Shown here in pieces: positions 57,126 to 64,000 of a DNA stretch of 64,000 nucleotides. Under the pieces are notes generated by a model that saw only the letters and a program-made list of their open reading frames with translations, did no database searches and was not told where the DNA came from. Each line of letters opens with the position of its first letter. Position 1 is the stretch's first letter. The position numbers and the translations under genes were made by a program. Origin of the DNA: an uncultured Bacteroidota bacterium (GTDB taxonomy: Bacteria > Bacteroidota > Bacteroidia > Bacteroidales > F082); NCBI GenBank assembly GCA_903957365.1, contig CAJBPB010000179.1, forward strand, positions 1 through 64,000, read 5' to 3'.

Positions 57126-60100
57126 TCAATACCTGTACTCCGAATCAAAAGATGATTTTTCAATCGGATGGTGCCCTAGATAGATATTACCTAAATTTCC
57201 ATCAATTGAAATCAGGTCACCCGATTGAATGAGTTTGTCTTCAAGTATGCAGGTTCTGTTCGCTTCGTCAACCAGCAATCCACTGCAGTTTACGACACAG
57301 GTTTTTCCCAGACGAGCTGCAGTCACGGCTGCGTGTGATGTTGCACCACCTCTGGCAGTTATCAGTCCGTCACAGATAAAGATCATTCCAATATCATCCG
57401 GAACCGTATCCGGGCGAATCAGAATCATCTTTTTATCCGGAAATTCTTTTTTCAATCTTTCGAGATCTTCTTCGTCGAAAGCGGCGATTCCGTTCAACGA
57501 TCCGCCTCCGATCCCGATGCCACGTCCGGCAACGGTCATCTCCTCCGGTGTAAGAATAAATGTGTCCGTTTCGTGTTCCGATTTCAAGTCCTGGTCACGT
57601 GTCTGAAGGATATAAAAATCATCTTCCTTGTCAGATTCGAAAGTAAATTCTATTTCCTGCGGACTGTACCCATACTCTTCGGTGAGTTTGGTGGCCAGAT
57701 CATAAATCTTTTTATATATAGCCGGATGGGTCGATTGCAATGATGGGGCGCTGATATTATCCTGCTTTCGCTGTGTTTCACTCACCGGCGATGGTTTTAC
57801 AAGACCGGCAACAATATCTTCTCCCTGACTTCGCATGGTGAAATCGCCATACAAATGCACGCCAGGCCTCTCACGTTGAGGGTTTTGTGTGAAAACAACA
57901 CCCGTTCCAGAAGTGCTTGTCAGGTTTCCAAAGATCATTTGCTGCACTATGACAGCGGTTCCCCAATTGTCGGAAATCTGCAGATGCCGGCGGTAAACAT
58001 AGGCTCTTTCGGATGACCATGATTCGAAGACCATATTGATGGTTGTGATGAGTTGCTCAAAAAGATTGTTTTCAAAATGAACATTATAGGTTTTGAGCAC
58101 ATCTTTGTATGCAAATGCAATAAACCTCATATCGGCAGGGTCAAATTCTACTTTTTGCCTGACATGGTATTTTCTTTTAAAATCGAACATGACCGAATCG
58201 AAAACATCGCGTTCAATACCATGCGCCATGCCCCAGCTCTGAATAAAGCGCCTGTAAGAGTCCCATATTGACCAGCTGAACTGTGTGTTTTTACTGATTG
58301 CCTCAACAAGTTCGTCATTTAATCCAACATTTAGTATGGTATCCATGGCTCCAGGCATAGAAATCGCTGTCCCGGATCGAACTGAAAACAGGAGGGGTCG
58401 TTCAGGATTACCAAATTTCCGGCCACTTAACTTTTCAAGGTGATGAATGTTTTTCCGGATCATATCGTGCAATTCCTTGCGCAACTCCTTGAGGCTCATT
58501 ATGGTATTGTTCCGGCGAAAAACCTCGGATGTGATTACAAATCCCGGAGGAATCGGGAAGTTGGCCAGATAAAGATTTTTCAGATGATAAGCCTTACTTC
58601 CAAGAAAAACCTGGTTGTCCATTTTTGGAGTTCGTTCGGTTAACGGACTGATTACCAGATCTGAATTGTATGACATGATGTCACCTATGAGATTTGAATC
58701 GAGACGGTCAGACATACTGCGAAGTGATTGAAGTATGCGTGAGATAAAATTGTCGAGCGGTTGTACAAGAAAAGCTTCCGTAATTACATCACGATGGAAT
58801 TCCTCAGATTTTTTACTTATCAGTTTGAAACTCTCTTTCTCAGTCAATTGTTGTTGTGAATCAAATAGTTGTGGAATAACAATTTTGAGTGGATATTCGT
58901 AAGATTTTAAAAAATACTTGATGATTAATCGTTTGACATCTTCAGCCAGAAATTGAAAAATGTTGATATACTGATCAAATGAGAAACTTCGGGAGGTAAG
59001 ACTGAAGCGTAGCATCTGCAAATTTGAATTGAAGCTTTGGTTGGTAATACCATCCAGTTCAAGACCTTCGCGAAAATATTCAAGAATCACATTGATTTCT
59101 CCCAGTGTTTTGGCTGAAATGTAATCCAGATTGATATGCTCCACCACTTTTTCCATGAGTCGTGTAGCCACTTTTTCCAGACGGAATGTAAGTCCAAGCG
59201 CTTCAAATTTATTTTCCCTGTACACGCCATACATCGAAGGAATACCAATAGCAATATGACGTTTGTGGTAAATATTTTCCCAACTTTCACTTTCTTCCGG
59301 ATTAAAAATAATGTTTTTGAGTTTGTCCATGAAACCATAAATCAAGCGGAGTGATTGTTCAAAGTCATTCTTTTTCAGAGCCTTATCCAGTTTCTCGATG
59401 TCAACATCATTGATAAAGGGATATTTCCTGAGCAATGAAATAATATTAACGGTTTCGAATGAGTATTTTTCACGGAGGTATGAATACAGGTTCCGGATAT
59501 CATGAAGCCTTTCACGGTCACGTTGATTTTGGTTGTCAACTTTAAGCAGCGTTTCGTCGAATAATTCTGGTGAAAGTTCGAGTAAGCCATCAGAATCCGT
59601 TTGCAACAAAGTACACATTCCTGTTACAATAGCATGAACAGGCGCAAACCATTCGCTTTTCAGATCAACACTCTGGTAAACATTATCGGGAAGTGCATCA
59701 CGGAGCGATTCGATCCTGGCATCGTACCAGAACCGGAAAATCCTTCGTGCCAGATCGATCAGCGTATTATTGCTTTCGGTATGGACCTGTTTCCTCAGGA
59801 AATGAATTAATCTGTCCTGTCGTCCTGAAATCTCATCCATTGTGGTTGTCACCTTACGTATCTCACCTTCGGCGCCTATTTCGTTAAAATAAACGGGGAA
59901 AATACGGGTAAGTTGTTTAACCTTTTTGTAGTAAGGTGCAATATTAGAGTTAAGTATCTTGGTTATTTCACGTTGAAACAAATCGGTATCGCTGATAAAA
60001 ATACCCCCGAGCCGGAGGTTCACAATCAGGGAAGAAAGTAATTTTTCCATCACAGATTGCGAATATTCAATCAGTTGAAGCCACACCCGGATATTTTTAA

Positions 60101-61247
60101 TGTGATTTTCATTTACACTCAACTGCCAGTCTTCATCAACGAAAACCATACCCGGACTCGTGAAACCAAAACCAATAAGTTTCTTTTCGAAATGGTTTAC
60201 AAGCTCCTTGTGCTCAGTTTCATCGAGATCGATTACTTTCATGCCCAATGTCAACTGAAAATCAAGAACAGCAGACCGATGTTCCAGCTTCAGCTCCTCA
60301 CTCAGCGAAAAAATCAAATCAATAAAATCAGCAATTTCATCCTGTTTCAGTTCATCCATAGCCTGCCTGATCATTTTGTCGAGGCTCCAGATAAGTCGTT
60401 CGCGGATAATCGACATCCCTTCAAGATGCAACAGATAAAAGACGTAATGAAATTTATTAATGAATAATTCAAAAGAATTGGTAGTTTCTGCAAATCGCTC
60501 CGCAATTTCATCATAAGTGGGCAACTGGCTCACCAGATCGTCCCATGTACCGATGGTTTTAAGTTTCTCTTTCAGTCCGGCAAAATAAGGCTGACCAATA
60601 TGTTTGATCGTTTCCGAGGCTTCTGATCCGGAAATGGTTTCTCTTTGATGAAGCCAGTCCTCAATGGCGGAAATATGCTGCCAGTAGTCAAAATTCTGAT
60701 TGAATATCTGCACTGTCAGTTGGATAATTTCAGACTTAAATTCAGGATCTTTGGATGCTTCGGGAAGGTAACGGACGAAGAATTTTGTGGAAAGAATGAA
60801 ACAATAATCTTTCGACAGGAAACCTTCGTACAGATATTCAATACAAGCTGGAATAAGATTGCGGTGCAGAGGCGATTTCTGAAGTATCAACTGTATGAAT
60901 TCGAGTAAGGTGCGAATCACAACCATCCTCAATGAGGTATGGAGTTTTTCATTGAGAAGCTTACCCAGCATACCTAATGGAATGAGCAGGGCATCATTCG
61001 GGATTTCACTTTTTGTGTAAAACCATAAATCCGTTATTAATATTTCACGCAGTTCCTCAATGACGAATTTTTTATTCGATAAGGGGTGATGGTATTCAGT
61101 TATGCAATCGTTTGCGCGTTTTTTTATACCATAGTATCCATCCGATAATTGAATAAATTTCAGATGTTCGTCAGGTATGTAAATGTCTCTGTATCTGGTT
61201 TCTGCAAGATTAGCTTCCAGCGCTTTCGACTTGAAGGGTTCGTTCAT
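57126..61247 (-). CDS. PEP/pyruvate dikinase-like protein without PEP-binding barrel (1373 aa)
   Basis: A large cytoplasmic protein. Residues 1 to about 870 are mostly helical and match nothing I recognise. From about 875 there is a PPDK/PEP-synthase ATP-grasp domain (LGSKAYHLKNLY; SVRSGTAISMPGAMDTILNVG; TSGTGVVFTQNPQ). Near the C-terminus is the swivelling phosphohistidine domain with TARGGATSHAAV, catalytic His about 1305. The chain ends about 70 residues later, with no PEP/pyruvate TIM barrel. The order of ATP-grasp then His domain recalls PPDK and rifampicin phosphotransferase, but the acceptor domain, if any, would have to be the N-terminal helical part. A TAACTTCG box (61274-61267) precedes the ATG. 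Confidence 0.8.
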   Translation of the reverse strand: MNEPFKSKALEANLAETRYRDIYIPDEHLKFIQLSDGYYGIKKRANDCITEYHHPLSNKKFVIEELREILITDLWFYTKSEIPNDALLIPLGMLGKLLNEKLHTSLRMVVIRTLLEFIQLILQKSPLHRNLIPACIEYLYEGFLSKDYCFILSTKFFVRYLPEASKDPEFKSEIIQLTVQIFNQNFDYWQHISAIEDWLHQRETISGSEASETIKHIGQPYFAGLKEKLKTIGTWDDLVSQLPTYDEIAERFAETTNSFELFINKFHYVFYLLHLEGMSIIRERLIWSLDKMIRQAMDELKQDEIADFIDLIFSLSEELKLEHRSAVLDFQLTLGMKVIDLDETEHKELVNHFEKKLIGFGFTSPGMVFVDEDWQLSVNENHIKNIRVWLQLIEYSQSVMEKLLSSLIVNLRLGGIFISDTDLFQREITKILNSNIAPYYKKVKQLTRIFPVYFNEIGAEGEIRKVTTTMDEISGRQDRLIHFLRKQVHTESNNTLIDLARRIFRFWYDARIESLRDALPDNVYQSVDLKSEWFAPVHAIVTGMCTLLQTDSDGLLELSPELFDETLLKVDNQNQRDRERLHDIRNLYSYLREKYSFETVNIISLLRKYPFINDVDIEKLDKALKKNDFEQSLRLIYGFMDKLKNIIFNPEESESWENIYHKRHIAIGIPSMYGVYRENKFEALGLTFRLEKVATRLMEKVVEHINLDYISAKTLGEINVILEYFREGLELDGITNQSFNSNLQMLRFSLTSRSFSFDQYINIFQFLAEDVKRLIIKYFLKSYEYPLKIVIPQLFDSQQQLTEKESFKLISKKSEEFHRDVITEAFLVQPLDNFISRILQSLRSMSDRLDSNLIGDIMSYNSDLVISPLTERTPKMDNQVFLGSKAYHLKNLYLANFPIPPGFVITSEVFRRNNTIMSLKELRKELHDMIRKNIHHLEKLSGRKFGNPERPLLFSVRSGTAISMPGAMDTILNVGLNDELVEAISKNTQFSWSIWDSYRRFIQSWGMAHGIERDVFDSVMFDFKRKYHVRQKVEFDPADMRFIAFAYKDVLKTYNVHFENNLFEQLITTINMVFESWSSERAYVYRRHLQISDNWGTAVIVQQMIFGNLTSTSGTGVVFTQNPQRERPGVHLYGDFTMRSQGEDIVAGLVKPSPVSETQRKQDNISAPSLQSTHPAIYKKIYDLATKLTEEYGYSPQEIEFTFESDKEDDFYILQTRDQDLKSEHETDTFILTPEEMTVAGRGIGIGGGSLNGIAAFDEEDLERLKKEFPDKKMILIRPDTVPDDIGMIFICDGLITARGGATSHAAVTAARLGKTCVVNCSGLLVDEANRTCILEDKLIQSGDLISIDGNLGNIYLGHHPIEKSSFDSEYRY

Positions 61248-61372
61248 AACCTCTTTATTTTTAAATCGAAGTTAGGTATATTTGTAGTAAATTTGAAAAA
61301 AATGAATCGCATCTTTACAATTTGACAAAAAGTTGACCTTAAAGAATATTATCCTAATTAAAAATTTGAAGT

Positions 61373-62380
61373 ATGTCAAAAATTAAAATTGCCATCAACG
61401 GTTTTGGCCGTATCGGGCGCAATGTTTTCAAAATCGTTTCTGAGCGCGACAATATGGAAATTGTCGGGATCAATGACCTCACCAGTACCAAAGTGCTGGC
61501 ACATTTATTGAAATATGATTCAACCCAGGGAAAATTCAACGGCAAAATTGAATTTGATGAAACTGCTATCATCGTAAATGGCAGAAGAATTGGTGTAACC
61601 GCTGAACGCAGTCCGATCAACATCAAATGGGCTGTTACTCCTGATGTTGTTGTTGAAGCAACAGGAATTTTCCGTTCTAAGGAAAGCAGCAAAGGTGGCT
61701 ATGGCGACCACTTGAAAAATGGCGCTAAAAAAGTTATTTTATGTGTACCTTCCAAAGACCAGATCGATGCTACCATCGTTTTGGGTGTGAATGACAACGA
61801 CCTGAAAGATACCGATCAATGCATTTCGAATGCCTCATGTACAACAAATTGTCTTGCACCTGTAGCCAAAGTTCTGAACGATCGTTTTGGAATTGAAAAC
61901 GGTATGATGACCACCATCCACTCTTATACCAATGACCAGATTATTTTAGACGGACCACACGAAGATCTGCGTCGTGCACGTTCAGCCGCCTTATCACAAA
62001 TTCCTACAACCACCGGTGCAGCGAAAGCTATCGGACTGGTAATTCCTGAGCTGGCAGGCAAACTTGACGGTCTGGCCGTTCGCGTTCCTACACCTACAGG
62101 TTCATTGGTTGACCTTGTTGTAAATCTGAAAACAGAAGTTACAAAAGCACAGGTGAATGCAGCCATGAAAGAAGCTGCTGAAGGCCCGATGAAGGGAATT
62201 CTGGAATACACTGAAGACGAAATCGTTTCATGTGATATTATCCATAATCCACACAGTTCTATCTTCGATGCATCTGCCACAATGGTTATGGGTAAAACAG
62301 TTAAGATATTGTCATGGTACGATAACGAATGGGGCTATTCAAGCCGCGTGGTTGACCTCGTTGCCAAATTCAAACTGTAA
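61373..62380 (+). CDS. gapA: Glyceraldehyde-3-phosphate dehydrogenase (335 aa)
   Basis: Glycolytic NAD-dependent enzyme. The NAD site INGFGRIGRNVFKI is at the N-terminus, the catalytic Cys is in SNASCTTNCLAP (about 153) and the conserved WYDNEWGYSSR is near the C-terminus. Normal length. It is monocistronic and ends before a strong hairpin terminator. Confidence 0.97.
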   Translation: MSKIKIAINGFGRIGRNVFKIVSERDNMEIVGINDLTSTKVLAHLLKYDSTQGKFNGKIEFDETAIIVNGRRIGVTAERSPINIKWAVTPDVVVEATGIFRSKESSKGGYGDHLKNGAKKVILCVPSKDQIDATIVLGVNDNDLKDTDQCISNASCTTNCLAPVAKVLNDRFGIENGMMTTIHSYTNDQIILDGPHEDLRRARSAALSQIPTTTGAAKAIGLVIPELAGKLDGLAVRVPTPTGSLVDLVVNLKTEVTKAQVNAAMKEAAEGPMKGILEYTEDEIVSCDIIHNPHSSIFDASATMVMGKTVKILSWYDNEWGYSSRVVDLVAKFKL

Positions 62381-62401
62381 TTAATACTGAATTATAAAGA
62401 T

Positions 62402-62435
62402 ACAGCAGGGGAGAAGTCCTCTGCTGTTTTTTTTT
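62402..62435 (+). terminator. Terminator after gapA
   Basis: An 11-bp stem, ACAGCAGGGGA/TCCTCTGCTGT, with one G-U pair and a GAAG loop, followed by a run of nine Ts. Confidence 0.92.
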
Positions 62436-62508
62436 GAGATGAAGTTCAGGATGCAATTTGTGAAAATATTTCAGTATCAGATAACATTCAATGTATCAAA
62501 GTCAACAC

Positions 62509-64000
62509 TCAGTAAATCAATAATTTCTCAATGATGTTATTGTTTCCTCTGGTTGCCTGAACAAAATAGATTCCGGATTTTAAACCAGCAGTGGAAATGG
62601 TTATCTCATTCCCGGACAAATCATAATTGCTATAAATTATTATGCCTTTCAGATCGATGATACTGATTCGGGTGTCATCGATTAAAGTGTTGTTGAACCT
62701 GATGGTAAGCTTGTCATGACATGGGTTTGGAAACATCACCATATTTTTACTTGTTGTGATATTACCAATCTCTGTCAGAAGGGTTGTGAATACTTCAGGA
62801 CCAGCCCAGCTGCTGTATAGGTTGCTGCCACACATTGTTCTGACATAAAAATCGTAGGTGGTATTAATTTGCAGATTATCAAGCGTATAAATATTGTTAT
62901 TCAGAGCACTTATTAAATTCCCATCTGTAAGCGGATCAAAACCATGAATTCCCCAGATCAGATCCCATGTACTGTTTTCATCGGAAGGATACCAGATTAA
63001 CGTGGCCGAGTTTTCAGAAATTTCTAGTGTTCCCAGGGCAACGGGCTCCGGACAATCAGAAAATTGCTGAAAATAGGCGGTCAGCGTTCTGTCAGCGTTT
63101 ACAGTGAAACTATAGGATTCATCATAGGAAACGGCTTCATTATTTTCAGTCCACAACACAAAATAATAACCAGGGTTAGCGATCCCGTTAAGGGTTGCCG
63201 TGGTTCCATATTCATAAATGCCTGAACCTGTTACATCACCAAAAACAAGGTTGTTTGATTCAGCGAGGATATCGAATTCCTGCAAACTGAAATTTGCAGT
63301 TAGGGTAAGATCGTTCAAAGGCATTTCAAATGTGAATGTTTCAGTGTCGCCAAACACAACGCCGTTCAAAGTCCAGTTATCAAATTCATAACCGGTGGAT
63401 GGTGTGGCAATGATCGTAACCATTTCACCTGCATTGTAGTTGCCTGCGCCTTCGGCTTCGCCTGAATTTTCAGGCATCACAAGTAAATCGAGTGTAAATT
63501 CCATGGGAACAAAATTTGCCTGTAAAAGTGTGTTTGTTGGTGGCATGGTGTAAACAAAAGCAGGCTGATTCGAGATAATACTGTTGTTAAGGGTCCAGTT
63601 CAGAAAATAAAATCCCGGATTTTCAACTGCTGAAATGTTCACCTGTTCGCCGGCATCATAAAATCCTGCTCCGTTCAATTGCCCTGCCTCAGTCGGAAAA
63701 GACAGCAGATCAAGTTCAAAACCAATATAACTGAAGTTGGCGATAAAATGCACATCAAAATCAGGCATAAGGTAATCAAACTGTAAAGCTTCAGAAACAA
63801 TGTCACCGTTTAAAGTCCAGTTCACAAAAACATAAGACGGATAGGGTTCGGCTGACAGATTGATAGTTTCACCTTCATCATATATCCCGGCTCCGTTTAC
63901 AGCGCCTGAGCCAGCGGGACTCACTGAAATGGTGAGCGCATGGCCGGTCTGATTGAAATGTGCAACCAGAGTGACAGGATGGCCCGGCATGGTATAATTG
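62509..64000 (-). CDS. T9SS cargo with InlB-B-like repeats (C-terminal part, cut by window end)
   Basis: The frame stays open to the right edge of the window. The last visible codons read NYTMPGHP, the same motif as inside the repeats, so the true start lies outside. At least four repeats of about 77 residues are seen, each with GxGxYxxGExVxIxAxPxxGYxFxNWTLNG and a closing F-T-x-x-MP...ANF. This is the divergent InlB B-repeat (Bacterial_repeat) pattern. A fibronectin type III-like domain (about 300-400 of the visible part) is followed by a type A T9SS sorting domain (VMFPNPCHDKLTIRF to LLIY). Likely a surface or secreted adhesin-like protein; enzyme domains, if any, are beyond the window. Confidence 0.85.
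   Translation of the reverse strand, partial: NYTMPGHPVTLVAHFNQTGHALTISVSPAGSGAVNGAGIYDEGETINLSAEPYPSYVFVNWTLNGDIVSEALQFDYLMPDFDVHFIANFSYIGFELDLLSFPTEAGQLNGAGFYDAGEQVNISAVENPGFYFLNWTLNNSIISNQPAFVYTMPPTNTLLQANFVPMEFTLDLLVMPENSGEAEGAGNYNAGEMVTIIATPSTGYEFDNWTLNGVVFGDTETFTFEMPLNDLTLTANFSLQEFDILAESNNLVFGDVTGSGIYEYGTTATLNGIANPGYYFVLWTENNEAVSYDESYSFTVNADRTLTAYFQQFSDCPEPVALGTLEISENSATLIWYPSDENSTWDLIWGIHGFDPLTDGNLISALNNNIYTLDNLQINTTYDFYVRTMCGSNLYSSWAGPEVFTTLLTEIGNITTSKNMVMFPNPCHDKLTIRFNNTLIDDTRISIIDLKGIIIYSNYDLSGNEITISTAGLKSGIYFVQATRGNNNIIEKLLIY

Overview
The window is about 64 kb of a Bacteroidota chromosome, most likely an anaerobic or facultative member of the Bacteroidales/Marinilabiliales side of the phylum. 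The evidence is repeated TAnnTTTG-type -7 promoter elements, two secreted proteins with type IX secretion (T9SS) C-terminal sorting domains, a DUF4271-HemD pair, GIN-domain proteins, an LptF/G permease, and a TPR plus outer-membrane barrel pair next to gyrB. No transposase, CRISPR array, tRNA or rRNA was recognised. No plasmid or phage signature is visible.

Region 1 (about 0.6-13.5 kb, + strand) is the highlight: six co-directional genes that look like a complete electron conduit from cytoplasmic NAD(P)H to the cell surface. In order they encode a five-helix di-haem cytochrome b, a membrane-anchored Fe-S/FAD/NAD(P)H oxidoreductase, a 20-CxxCH periplasmic cytochrome, a 61-CxxCH giant cytochrome, an outer-membrane beta-barrel, and a 34-CxxCH paralogue of the giant one. 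By eye this is 115 c-type haem sites in three polypeptides. The two large cytochromes share a 330-residue, 12-haem N-terminal module, followed by roughly 296-residue, 12-haem repeats (four in one; one full and one 9-haem version in the other), plus one terminal haem. Both end without a T9SS domain.

Region 2 (13.5-24.3 kb) holds a ChaN-like haem-binding protein and cytidine deaminase, then an rnpA-yidD-S41 protease-O-antigen ligase-like operon. These are followed by prmC, a prolyl oligopeptidase, a MATE transporter and the RNase P RNA gene rnpB. Both RNase P subunits therefore lie within about 5 kb of each other.

Region 3 (24.4-35.2 kb) has a 1000-residue TPR protein with an outer-membrane barrel, a small inverted-repeat element, gyrB, a T9SS cargo protein, and an NSS transporter with a 32-residue MetS-like small subunit.

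Region 4 (35.2-46.1 kb, all - strand) is a molybdenum hydroxylase set (xdhC, a DUF3365 haem lipoprotein, xdhA, xdhB). Next to it is a cassette of two LPP20-like lipoproteins, a transglutaminase-like protein and a YfaP-domain protein.

Region 5 (46.4-64 kb) carries a glycosyltransferase with an LptF/G permease, two GIN-domain proteins, and a pta/3-hydroxyacyl-CoA dehydrogenase/ackA acetate operon. It continues with DUF4271-hemD, a 1373-residue dikinase-like protein without a PEP-binding barrel, gapA, and a T9SS protein cut by the window end. Fermentative acetate formation plus a surface electron conduit suggests an organism that can dispose of NADH electrons outside the cell; this is inference.
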